A stretch of 44,216 nucleotides of DNA, from assembly GCA_028293565.1 (NCBI GenBank), contig JAQGON010000014.1, forward strand, positions 1 through 44,216. The letters are read 5' to 3'. How positions within the stretch are numbered: the stretch's first letter is position 1; each line of letters begins with the position of its first letter. The DNA is from Verrucomicrobiota bacterium. Lineage in GTDB: Bacteria; Verrucomicrobiota; Verrucomicrobiia; Opitutales; Opitutaceae. Both the position numbers and the translations under genes were made by a program. The notes beneath the pieces were generated by a model. The model searched no databases. It saw only the letters and a program-made list of their open reading frames with translations, and was not told the DNA's origin. Positions 27,662 through 35,634 of this stretch are shown here, piece after piece.

Positions 27662-28654
27662 TTAACCCTGCGACCAATGGCGGCGCCAAAAGCGGGCGAC
27701 GTCGATTTCCGCTTCGAATGCGACGCCTTCGGTGAGGTGATTCACCCATTGGCGTGCAAGCCATGGCGCGAAGAGCGCGCCTCTCGCTCCGAGGCCGTTC
27801 AGAATCCCCAGCCGCCTCATTTCCGGATGACGGCCCGCGACCGGCCGGCGGTCCGGCAGGTTCACCCGCACGCCAGCCTGATGGTCGACGATCGAAAAAG
27901 CCCGGTTCAAAATCGTTGACGCGCTCGCTTCCAGCGCCGCGCGCGCCTCCGGGGTGGGCGTCACGTCGGTCTTCCCCGACTCGTGGGTCGCTCCGACCCG
28001 GGCGATTCCCTCCGCCATCGGGAGAATCCAATGTCCGCGGTTCAGGATCACTCGCGGATCAAGTTCGTCCACCCGCACCGAAATGATCTCCCCCTTCGAA
28101 TATTCCCACGGGACGAAGCCGAACCGGCCCGCAGCGCGCCCGCCGCAATCGACGATGAGCTCGTGCGACGGAAAATCGCCCTCCCAGTCGAAACCTCCCT
28201 CGCGCAGGACCCCCCGCCCGCGCCAGCGCGCCCGCGCCGACGAGATCAGCGAGGAAAGATCCACCTGCGCCGCGCCCTCGATCCAGAATCCCTCTTCGTC
28301 GGCGTCGCCCGCATGCGGCCCGAGCAGTCCGGCGGCGGATTTTTCACGAAAGATAATTCGCTCGCGGTCGCTGGCGAAGATGCGACGGACCCGCATGTCC
28401 CGCCAGAGCGGAACATCCCACGCGGTTTCCATCTCGCAATACGCGGCGCGTGCCACCGGCAGCAGTTCGTCAAAACGCCAGCCCGGCACCAGCCGCTGGC
28501 CGGTGATCGGAGTGAGCATGCCGGCGGCCACCTGCGACGCTGACCGCGCGTGGCCGGCGTCCACGATTTCGAACGGGATGCCCGCGCGTTCGAGCTCCCA
28601 GCCGAGCAGCGTGCCGGCGATGCCCTGCCCGACGATCAGGACGTCGCGCGGCAC
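27662..28654 (-). CDS. FAD-dependent oxidoreductase (DAO family)
   Basis: A 330-residue protein with an N-terminal Rossmann motif (DVLIVGQGIAGTLLGWELERAGIPFEIVD) and the DAO-type remainder: QVAAGMLTPITGQRLVPGW, ELIVDCGGRAAG, GHWILPMAEGIARVGATHE, GVRVNLPDRRPVAG. It resembles glycine/D-amino-acid oxidases and the C-terminal half of MnmC; substrate is unknown. The GTG start overlaps the stop of the ROK gene by one base (TAGTG), so the two are coupled. Confidence 0.82.
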   Translation of the reverse strand: MPRDVLIVGQGIAGTLLGWELERAGIPFEIVDAGHARSASQVAAGMLTPITGQRLVPGWRFDELLPVARAAYCEMETAWDVPLWRDMRVRRIFASDRERIIFREKSAAGLLGPHAGDADEEGFWIEGAAQVDLSSLISSARARWRGRGVLREGGFDWEGDFPSHELIVDCGGRAAGRFGFVPWEYSKGEIISVRVDELDPRVILNRGHWILPMAEGIARVGATHESGKTDVTPTPEARAALEASASTILNRAFSIVDHQAGVRVNLPDRRPVAGRHPEMRRLGILNGLGARGALFAPWLARQWVNHLTEGVAFEAEIDVARFWRRHWSQG

Positions 28655-29388
28655 TATCCCTTGCGCCTGAAGGACAGCGCGGCGCCCACGATGCCGGCCT
28701 CGTTCAGGAATTTCGCGGGCACCATGCGCGCCCGCGGCTGCACGAATTTGAAAAACTTCGCGCTCTTCGCGCTCACGCCTCCGCCGATGATGATCAGCTC
28801 GGGCCAGAGGATGCGCTCGAGACTCCGGATGTAGTCGCCGAGCTCCGCGCCCCATTCCTCCCACGAGAGGTCGCGGCGTTTTCGCGCGGAAGACGACACA
28901 TACCACTCGGCCGACCGGCCGCGAATCTGGAGATGGCCGAACTCGCAGGGAACCACCGTACCCTGATAGCAGAGCGACGAGCCGATTCCGGTGCCGAGCG
29001 TCAGCAGCAGCGTTTTCCCGGCGAAGCCACGCCCCGCGCCAAACTGCATCTCCGCCACCGCCGCCGCGGCCGCGTCGTTCGTGAGGGTCACCGCGCAGCC
29101 GGTCGCGCGGCTGAAAAGCCGTTCGCCGTCACATCCGATGAATTTCGGGTGGAGGTTCGCCGACGTCAGAATGCGCGCCCCCTGGATCACGCCGGGAAAT
29201 CCGATCCCGATCGGTCCGGCCCAGCGAAAATGCCGGGCGATCTCCGCGGCGATCCTCGCCGCCCGCGCCGGCGTCACCACTTCCGGCGTCTCGATCTTGA
29301 ACCGCTCGCCCAGCAGCTCACCCGTGCGGATGTCGACCGGCGCGCCCTTCAATGCCGACCCGCCGATATCGATCCCGAGGATTTTCAT
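28654..29388 (-). CDS. ppgK: Polyphosphate-glucokinase-type ROK kinase
   Basis: A 244-residue ROK protein. Visible are the phosphate-binding start (MKILGIDIGGSALKGAPVD), the GIGFPGVI segment, TNDAAAAAVAEMQFGAG with the catalytic Asp, the adenosine-side TLGTGIGSSL, and EFGHLQIRGRSAEWYVSSSARKRRDLSWEEW, which is characteristic of polyphosphate/ATP glucokinases. The ROK zinc cluster (CxCGxxGC) is absent, as in PPGK. The likely role is glucose phosphorylation using polyphosphate or ATP. Length matches PPGK (about 250). The start is the ATG at 29388; upstream in-frame residues are Arg-rich and unlike the family. Confidence 0.82.
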   Translation of the reverse strand: MKILGIDIGGSALKGAPVDIRTGELLGERFKIETPEVVTPARAARIAAEIARHFRWAGPIGIGFPGVIQGARILTSANLHPKFIGCDGERLFSRATGCAVTLTNDAAAAAVAEMQFGAGRGFAGKTLLLTLGTGIGSSLCYQGTVVPCEFGHLQIRGRSAEWYVSSSARKRRDLSWEEWGAELGDYIRSLERILWPELIIIGGGVSAKSAKFFKFVQPRARMVPAKFLNEAGIVGAALSFRRKG

Positions 29389-29416
29389 TCGTCCGCCACG
29401 TTGGGCGGCCGCCCGC

Positions 29417-29902
29417 TCACTGGCAATGCCCCGTTCCATCGTCGGGATGAGGATGCCCGTGCCGCACCTCCTCCGCCTTCGCCGCGCGCGCCGCCACAAT
29501 CTCGACGTCGAAAACCAGGTCCACGCCCGCCATCGGATGATTGGCGTCGAGCATCACGTCGTCGCCTTCGATCCCCACCACTTTCACCACCGGCGCGTGC
29601 CGGTCGGTCCCCGCGCGGAACTGGTCGCCGATCTTCAGCTCGCCCTCGACCGGCAGGGCGCTGCGCTTCACCCGCTGGACCTGCGACGATTCGTGCGAGC
29701 CGTACGCTTCCGCCGCCGGAACATGAACGGTGAATTTCTCGCCCGCCGACGCGCCCCGCAGCCGCTGGTCGAGACCGTCGATGATTTGTCCGCCGCCCTC
29801 CAGATAGGTGATCGGTTCGCCTCCCGCCGAGGTGTCGATCACCCGGCCCGACGGATCGCGCAGGGTATAATGAAAGGTGACGACGCGCGGAAGGAAGTCC
29901 AT
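29417..29902 (-). CDS. SlyD-like FKBP-type peptidyl-prolyl isomerase
   Basis: A 161-residue protein. The FKBP domain is split by an insert-in-flap domain as in SlyD: FHYTLRDPSGRVIDTSAGGEPITYLEGGGQIIDGLDQRLRGASAGEKFTVHVPAAEAYG, then a chaperone flap, then DANHPMAGVDLVFDVEIVAAR. The tail is His-rich (RHGHPHPDDGTGHCQ), shorter than that of E. coli SlyD but probably metal-binding. A cytoplasmic folding helper. The ATG at 29902 is chosen because the FKBP fold begins there. It is about 30 bp ahead of the ROK gene on the same strand. Confidence 0.88.
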   Translation of the reverse strand: MDFLPRVVTFHYTLRDPSGRVIDTSAGGEPITYLEGGGQIIDGLDQRLRGASAGEKFTVHVPAAEAYGSHESSQVQRVKRSALPVEGELKIGDQFRAGTDRHAPVVKVVGIEGDDVMLDANHPMAGVDLVFDVEIVAARAAKAEEVRHGHPHPDDGTGHCQ

Positions 29903-29929
29903 GTTACGAACAGAAGTCCAAATTCGGAT

Positions 29930-30096
29930 TTTGAACAGAAGCGAACGAAGGAAACGAAGCGCCGTCCGCCGAAGACGCAAGGGTTGCAGGCCAGGCGCTG
30001 CTCACGCCGCTCAACCGGTTTGAAATTTCGCTTTGCCTGCAACCCGGACCCAGCTGACGGACGGCGCTTCGTTTCCTTCGTTCGCTTCTGTTCAAA
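29930..30096. repeat. 167-bp element with 39-bp perfect inverted repeats
   Basis: Positions 29930-29968 (TTTGAACAGAAGCGAACGAA...) are repeated exactly inverted at 30058-30096 (...TTCGCTTCTGTTCAAA). A second nested pair, GGGTTGCAGG (29981-29990) and CCTGCAACCC (30036-30045), lies inside. It sits between the FtsX-type permease gene and the SlyD-like gene, both minus strand, and would form a very stable hairpin in their RNA. It has no coding capacity; a MITE-like or REP-like origin is likely. Confidence 0.8.
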
Positions 30097-30106
30097 TTCA
30101 TTCCGG

Positions 30107-32635
30107 TCAGGTTTCCTGGCGCAGGACCTCGAGGGGCGGGTGATCGACGATCCCGCGGTTCGCCACCAGGCCCGTCACGAGGGTGATCGCCACGGAAGCC
30201 AGCACGGCGACGAGCAGGACCCCCGGCGACCACACCACCGCGGTCTTGAAAAGATATTTTGCCAGCAGGGCGTTCCCGGCCACCGCCAGCCCGCCGCCCG
30301 TCACGGCGGCGAGAATCCCGAGAACCGCGTATTCCACCAGCTGGATCTGGCGCAGCTGGCGGCGCGTCGCCCCAAGCGTGCGCAACAGGACCGTTTCGCG
30401 GATGCGCTGGAATCGTCCCGTCAGCACCGCGCCCGCGAGAACGATGATTCCGGTCATTACCGTGAACGCGGCCATGAACGTCACCACGAAGGCCACCTTC
30501 TCGAGGATGCCCATCACGGTCTGCAGCAGAAGCGAGAGATCGATCGCGGAGATGCCGGGGAATTCCCGCGCCACGGCCTGCTGCAGCCTGGCCGATTCCG
30601 CCGGGGACGCCGCGCGCACCGCGGCGACGAAGGTTTTCGGCGCCGCCTCCAGCACGCCCGCCGGGAAAACCACGAAAAAATTCGGCTGCATCCGCTGCCA
30701 CTCGACCTCGCGGATGCTGGCGACGTAACCGTTCAACGGGACGCCCTGGACGTCGAAGGTCAGCGTGTCGTCGAGTTTCACCTGGAGGTCCTTCGCCAGC
30801 CCCGCCTCGATCGACACCGGCACGCGGGCTTCGCCGGGCGCGACCCGGCCGATGAACTTTCCCTCGGTGACTTTTTCCGTGTCGCTCAGTTCCGTGCGGT
30901 AGGTGGACCGGTATTCCCGCCGCAGCGTCCACGCCGCCACCCCTGATTTCTCGTCCTTGAGCAGATCCTCCGCCGAGCGTCCCTTCAGCCCGCTGAGCCT
31001 CATCGTGACGATCGGCGCCTCGACCAGAAGCGGGGCGCCGTTCTCCTTCATGATCGCCGCGAGGCGCGCCGCCTGGTCGTCCTGAATGTCGAAGAACATC
31101 AGGTTCGGCCGCGCCCCGTCGCCGATGCCGAGCATCTTCGAGACCAGCGTCTGCCGCGTCAGCACCAGCGTGAGCATGAGGAAGGTGCCGAGCCCGAGCG
31201 ACAGCAGCAGCAGCACCGTGCGGTTGTTCGGCCGGTGCAGGTTCGCGAGGCCCTGCCGCCAGGCGTAGCTGAGCGTTTTCCGGGGGACGAAGCGCCGTGC
31301 CGCCCACGACACGAGCAGCGCCACGCCCGCGAGGGTTGCGAAGCCCACCGCCATCGCGAGGGTGAAGCCGAGGCCCGTCGCCCAATGCCCGGTCTGCCAG
31401 ACCGCAAAGCCGAGGATCGCCGCCGCGATCGCGAAGAACAAACCCAGCCGCAGCGGATCCGCCGCGGGCGTCTCGCCCAGCGCCGAACGGATCGCGAGCA
31501 GCGGCGAAACCCGGCGGATGGCGAGCAGCGGGAGCAGCGTGAAGAGCAGGCAGATCACGAGCCCGGCCAGCGCCCCCTTCCCCACCGCCGGCCAGGAAAC
31601 GAAAAAGTGCACCGTGAACGGCATCAGGTCCTTCATCACCACCGGCAGGACCACCTGCACCGTCACGCCCAGCACCGCCCCGAGGATCGCGCCGACGATC
31701 CCGACCCCCGCGCCCTGCACGAGGTACACCGCAAAGCTCGTGCGCGCACTCGCGCCCAGGCAGCGGAGCACCGCGACCGTGGCGATCTTCTGCCGGATAT
31801 AGACGTGCATCGCGCTCGCCACCCCCACCGCGCCGAGAAACAGGGCCACGAAGCCTACCAGGCTGATGAACGAGAACACATCCTTCAGCGACTGCCCCAG
31901 GTCCCGTTTCCGCTCCTCGACCGTCGAGTACCGCCAGCGCTGCTTGCGAAATTTTTCCTTCATGTCCTTCACGATCGCGTCGGGATCGCGCGCCGGCGGC
32001 AGCCTGAAGTACTCGCGGTGGGTGATGAACGTTTTGCTCTTCAGCAGCCCGGTCGCCTCCATCGCCGCCGAAGAGATATAAACGCGCGGCGCGAACATCG
32101 CGACCGCCGCCGACTCGCCGGGGATTTTTTTCAGCGCGCCCGCGACCTTCAGCGTCTTCTGGCCGATCATGACCTCGTCCCCGGCCTGGACGCCGAACTG
32201 GATCAGCAGCGTTTCCTCCAGCAGCGCATAATCGCCGGTGCCGAGCTTCGCCATCGCGCCGGCGGGTTCGGTGACGAGGTCGCCGTAAAAGGGAAATCCC
32301 CCCTCAAGCGCGCGAATCTGCACCAGCCGGCGCTGGTTCCCGCGCGTCGGGAACGAAACCATCGACCCGAGCGAGAGCTCGCTCGAGCGCTCGCCGCCGA
32401 GGGACTTGAAATACGCCTCCGCTTCGTCCGTGAACTTCGCGCGCGGCGCCTGGATCACGAGGTCCGCCCCGAGCAGCGCCCGGCTCTGCTGCTCCACCGT
32501 GAGCTTCAGGTTGTCCGCGAAGGAGCCGATGCCGACGAGCGCCGCAATCCCGAGCACTACTGAAAGCGAAACCAGCACCAGCCGCCGCCGCGAAGCGCGC
32601 GAATCCCGCCAGGCCATCTTGAGGATGAAAGTCAT
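30107..32635 (-). CDS. ybbP: YbbP-like ABC transporter permease with two FtsX domains
   Basis: An 842-residue permease with about ten transmembrane segments: one at residues 20-40, three around 255-370, two or three around 400-450, one near 480, and three at 715-830. FtsX-type loops carry RQKIATVAVLRCLGAS (about 280) and QRIRETVLLRTLGATRRQLRQIQLVEY (about 755). The domain repeat matches E. coli YbbP. With the ATPase gene upstream and tesA divergent, the arrangement equals ybbP-ybbA/tesA in enterobacteria. It is 123 bp after the ATPase gene. The leader is pyrimidine-rich. Confidence 0.88.
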   Translation of the reverse strand: MTFILKMAWRDSRASRRRLVLVSLSVVLGIAALVGIGSFADNLKLTVEQQSRALLGADLVIQAPRAKFTDEAEAYFKSLGGERSSELSLGSMVSFPTRGNQRRLVQIRALEGGFPFYGDLVTEPAGAMAKLGTGDYALLEETLLIQFGVQAGDEVMIGQKTLKVAGALKKIPGESAAVAMFAPRVYISSAAMEATGLLKSKTFITHREYFRLPPARDPDAIVKDMKEKFRKQRWRYSTVEERKRDLGQSLKDVFSFISLVGFVALFLGAVGVASAMHVYIRQKIATVAVLRCLGASARTSFAVYLVQGAGVGIVGAILGAVLGVTVQVVLPVVMKDLMPFTVHFFVSWPAVGKGALAGLVICLLFTLLPLLAIRRVSPLLAIRSALGETPAADPLRLGLFFAIAAAILGFAVWQTGHWATGLGFTLAMAVGFATLAGVALLVSWAARRFVPRKTLSYAWRQGLANLHRPNNRTVLLLLSLGLGTFLMLTLVLTRQTLVSKMLGIGDGARPNLMFFDIQDDQAARLAAIMKENGAPLLVEAPIVTMRLSGLKGRSAEDLLKDEKSGVAAWTLRREYRSTYRTELSDTEKVTEGKFIGRVAPGEARVPVSIEAGLAKDLQVKLDDTLTFDVQGVPLNGYVASIREVEWQRMQPNFFVVFPAGVLEAAPKTFVAAVRAASPAESARLQQAVAREFPGISAIDLSLLLQTVMGILEKVAFVVTFMAAFTVMTGIIVLAGAVLTGRFQRIRETVLLRTLGATRRQLRQIQLVEYAVLGILAAVTGGGLAVAGNALLAKYLFKTAVVWSPGVLLVAVLASVAITLVTGLVANRGIVDHPPLEVLRQET

Positions 32636-32758
32636 GGAAGGAGGCGAAGGGTGACGGGCGCGGTGCGACCTGCAACGGGTCGCGGAACCGATATTACCAC
32701 CGACGGAAGCGAAAAGATCTCGTCACACATCGCAGTTCGCACGCCACGCCTCCCGAGG

Positions 32759-33454
32759 TCACTCGACCGTCGTCGCTTCGTCCGACGCCACCGCGCCGCC
32801 CTTGAGCCGGATGATCCGCTGGCACCGTCGCGCCAGCTCGAGGTCGTGCGTCACCAGCACGAGCGTCGTCCCGTGCTCGCGGTTCAGGCCGAACACCAGG
32901 TCCACCATCGCCGCCGCCGTCTCGCCATCGAGGTTCCCGGTCGGCTCGTCGCAGAAAAGAATCTTGGGCCGGTTGATGAACGCCCGCGCCAGCGCCACGC
33001 GCTGCTGCTCGCCGCCGGACAACTGCACCGGATAATGGTCGCACCGCTCCCCCAGCCCGACCCGCGCCAGCAGCGCGCGGGCCTCGTCCTCGCGGGTCGC
33101 GTCGCCCGCGAGCTCCACGGGCACGAGCACGTTTTCCAGCGCCGTCAGCGTCGGGATCAGCTGGAAATTCTGAAACACGAAGCCGACATGCGCGTTGCGA
33201 ACCAGAGCGCGCGCATCCTCGTCCATCCCGCCGATCGACTCGCCGGCGACGGTCACCGAGCCGTGCGTGGGCCGGTCCAGCCCCGCGCACAGGCCGAGCA
33301 GCGTGGTCTTCCCGCTGCCGCTCGGCCCCACCACCGCGACGGTCGAGCCCGCCGGCAGGTCGAAACTCACGTCGCGCAGGACGGTGAGCGCGTTCCCCGC
33401 CGACCGGTAGGTCTTGGTCAGCCCTTCCACCTTCAGCATCGTCGCAGGACTCAT
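32759..33454 (-). CDS. ybbA: YbbA-like ABC transporter ATP-binding protein
   Basis: A 231-residue ATPase: Walker A GPSGSGKTT, Q-loop VFQNFQLIPTLTALENVLVP, signature LSGGEQQRVALARAF, Walker [17 protein letters not shown]-loop LVTHDLELA. It is of the LolD/YbbA class. The ATG at 33454 (MSPATMLKVEG) is preferred; an in-frame GTG at 33490 would add 12 residues. Only 66 bp separate it from the divergent tesA start. Partner of the large FtsX-type permease. Confidence 0.9.
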   Translation of the reverse strand: MSPATMLKVEGLTKTYRSAGNALTVLRDVSFDLPAGSTVAVVGPSGSGKTTLLGLCAGLDRPTHGSVTVAGESIGGMDEDARALVRNAHVGFVFQNFQLIPTLTALENVLVPVELAGDATREDEARALLARVGLGERCDHYPVQLSGGEQQRVALARAFINRPKILFCDEPTGNLDGETAAAMVDLVFGLNREHGTTLVLVTHDLELARRCQRIIRLKGGAVASDEATTVE

Positions 33455-33520
33455 GAGAACAATCTGGCCACGAAACACGGGAAAAGGCACGAAAGCTAGT
33501 TCAAGCGGTCGTTTTCCGGC

Positions 33521-34144
33521 ATGAACACCCCCTTTCGCATTTTCCTTTTCGGCCTGTTAGCATCCGTAATCGCGCTTCGCGCGGAAACGCCGCGGACCAT
33601 CGTGTTCTTCGGCGACAGCCTCACCGCCGGCTACGGCTTGGATGACCCCGCGTCGGAGTCGTACCCCGCCCTGATCCAGCAGAAGCTCGACAGCGCGCAC
33701 CTCCCCTGGCGCGCCGTCAACGCCGGGCTCAGCGGCGAGACCACGTCCGGCGGATTGCGCCGCGTCGACTGGATCCTCCGCCAGCGCGTCGATATCTTTG
33801 TCCTCGCCCTCGGCGGCAACGACGGACTTCGCGGCATCGATCCGTCCCTCTCCGCCGCGAACCTCCAGGGGATCATCGAGCGCGTGCATGGAAAATATCC
33901 GTCCGCGAAGATCGTCGTCGCCGGCATGCAGATGCCGCCGACCATGGGCGAGGACTACGTGCGGGCGTTCAGCGCGATCTACCCGGCGCTGGCGGAGCGC
34001 AACCACGCGGTCTTCATCCCCTTTCTCCTCGCCGACGTCGGCGGGCGCGCGGAGCTGAACCAGCCCGACGGCATCCATCCCACGGCGGAGGGCGCCGCCA
34101 AGGTCGCCGACACCGTGTGGCGCGCGCTGCAACCCCTGCTGTGA
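33521..34144 (+). CDS. tesA: TesA-like SGNH/GDSL arylesterase
   Basis: A 207-residue periplasmic esterase. A signal peptide (about residues 1-21, FRIFLFGLLASVIALRA) is followed by block I FFGDSLTAGYGL with the nucleophile Ser, Gly in NAGLSGETTSGG, block III GGNDGLRG, and block V DGIHPTAEG with the Asp/His pair. Length matches E. coli TesA (208). It is the first gene of a plus-strand operon: the next gene starts at GTGA overlapping its stop. Known relatives hydrolyse acyl-CoA, lysophospholipids and aryl esters. Confidence 0.9.
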   Translation: MNTPFRIFLFGLLASVIALRAETPRTIVFFGDSLTAGYGLDDPASESYPALIQQKLDSAHLPWRAVNAGLSGETTSGGLRRVDWILRQRVDIFVLALGGNDGLRGIDPSLSAANLQGIIERVHGKYPSAKIVVAGMQMPPTMGEDYVRAFSAIYPALAERNHAVFIPFLLADVGGRAELNQPDGIHPTAEGAAKVADTVWRALQPLL

Positions 34145-34980
34145 AACGGGTCGCCGCCGTCCTTCTCGCCGCCGCCGTCGCCGCGGCTGCCCGATCCGCC
34201 GACTGGCGTCCGGACATCTCCCTCGTCGCGCGATGGAATTCCAATGCGGCCAACGCCGACCGCGCGGCTGACGAGATCGGCGCGCTCGAGCTCCAGGCCA
34301 GCGCCGAGGTATTCGCCACGCGCATCGCCCTCGGTCGCGACGACGCGCTCTTTCTGTCCGCGGGCGTCGCCCTCGACGCCTGGCCGCGCTTCGACCAGCT
34401 CGGAAGCATCGGCGCCGGTCCGCGCCTCTCGTGGCAGCACAAGTTCGGGCTCGGCGCGCTAGCGCCCGTGCTGCGCGTCGAGTTCACGGCCGACGCGGTC
34501 GACGCCCGGAACGAGGAGCGCTCCGGTTTGGCCGGCAGCGGCCGCGCGCTCTGGCAGCGGCGTTTCGAGTCCGGCCTCCAGCTGACGCTCAGCTACGAGC
34601 GCACCCGCCGTCATGCCCGCGACGCGCTGTACAACCAGACCGCCGGCGAGGCCGCCGCCGGGATCTCGTACGATCTCGGCGAGCTCTGGACGCTCGCCGT
34701 CAAAACTTCCTGGCGGCGGGGCGACGTCCTCTCCTACGCGATCCCGCCGCGGCCGGACCTCGTGGCGCTGGCCCGCGACCGCGACACGGTCGACACCTTC
34801 GGCCAGCCCCGGGTCGCGTACTCGCTGGAGGCCCGTTCGCTCGGCGGAGCGGTGGCTGTCACGCGTTCGATCGACGACCGCACCGCTCTCACCTGGGGCT
34901 ACGAATACCGGGTGACCGAGCGAAGCCCGCTGCGCTACCGGAACCACCTTGTCTCCGCCGGCGTGAGCCGGCAGTTCTAG
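34141..34980 (+). CDS. Putative outer-membrane beta-barrel protein
   Basis: A 279-residue protein beginning with a GTG that overlaps the tesA stop (GTGA). The signal peptide is about residues 1-19 (VKRVAAVLLAAAVAAAARSA). The rest alternates polar and hydrophobic residues with short turns (ISLVARWNSNA, LELQASAEVFATRIAL, GLQLTLSYERT, AVAVTRSIDD) and ends in an aromatic (GVSRQF), as outer-membrane barrels do. I recognise no named family. It is translated with tesA and sits before a cupredoxin-like protein and a nucleotide cyclase. Confidence 0.7.
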   Translation: MKRVAAVLLAAAVAAAARSADWRPDISLVARWNSNAANADRAADEIGALELQASAEVFATRIALGRDDALFLSAGVALDAWPRFDQLGSIGAGPRLSWQHKFGLGALAPVLRVEFTADAVDARNEERSGLAGSGRALWQRRFESGLQLTLSYERTRRHARDALYNQTAGEAAAGISYDLGELWTLAVKTSWRRGDVLSYAIPPRPDLVALARDRDTVDTFGQPRVAYSLEARSLGGAVAVTRSIDDRTALTWGYEYRVTERSPLRYRNHLVSAGVSRQF

Positions 34981-34984
34981 CCGC

Positions 34985-35626
34985 GTGAAGCGCCTCCTCT
35001 TCGCCATCGGGATCGCGATCCCCGCGCTGCTGCAGGCCGCGTCCGCGGTCGGATTCCGCGTCGCTGACGCCAAGGGCGCGCCGGTCGCCGATGCCGTCGT
35101 GTCGCTCACTCCGCTCGACGGACCCGCCCGCCTCGAGCCGCCCACGGCGCCGGTCGAGATCATGCAGCGCGGCCAGGAGTTCAGCCCCTACGTCACCCCG
35201 CTCGTGGCCGGGACCCGCGTCAGTTTTCCGAACCGCGACACCGTGCAGCACCACGTCTATTCGCTTTCGAAGCCGAAGAAATTCGAGCTTCCCCTCTATG
35301 CCGGCGAGGCGAAGGAGGCCATCGTGTTCGACCAGCCCGGCATCGTCGCGCTCGGGTGCAACATCCACGACTGGATGTCCGCCTATGTCGTCGTGCTCGC
35401 CACCCCGTGGTTTGCGCAGACCGGCGCCGACGGACGCGCCGCCATCACCGGGATTCCCCCCGGCCGTTACCGGGCCGAGGCGTGGCATCCGCGGCTGGGC
35501 AAGGTCGAATCCCGCGAGCTGGACGTGTCCGGCCCGCCGGCCGCCAGCGTCGATTTCACGCTCGCGCTCAAGCCCGACCGGCGCCTCCGCCGCGTTCACT
35601 CCGCCGTTCCCGGCGGATACAAGTAG
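34985..35626 (+). CDS. Periplasmic cupredoxin-like protein ('methylamine utilization' type)
   Basis: A 213-residue exported protein (signal peptide KRLLFAIGIAIPALLQAASA, GTG start 4 bp after the previous stop). It carries a type-1 copper-like set: His in DTVQHHVYSL and Cys-His-Met in VALGCNIHDWMSAYV. A carboxypeptidase-regulatory-like beta domain follows (ADGRAAITGIPPGRYRAEAWHP). Homologues are often labelled methylamine utilization proteins without evidence. Such proteins are frequently next to a membrane signalling enzyme, as here, so a copper- or redox-linked sensing role is a plausible inference. Confidence 0.75.
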   Translation: MKRLLFAIGIAIPALLQAASAVGFRVADAKGAPVADAVVSLTPLDGPARLEPPTAPVEIMQRGQEFSPYVTPLVAGTRVSFPNRDTVQHHVYSLSKPKKFELPLYAGEAKEAIVFDQPGIVALGCNIHDWMSAYVVVLATPWFAQTGADGRAAITGIPPGRYRAEAWHPRLGKVESRELDVSGPPAASVDFTLALKPDRRLRRVHSAVPGGYK

Positions 35627-35634
35627 TCCGCCAC

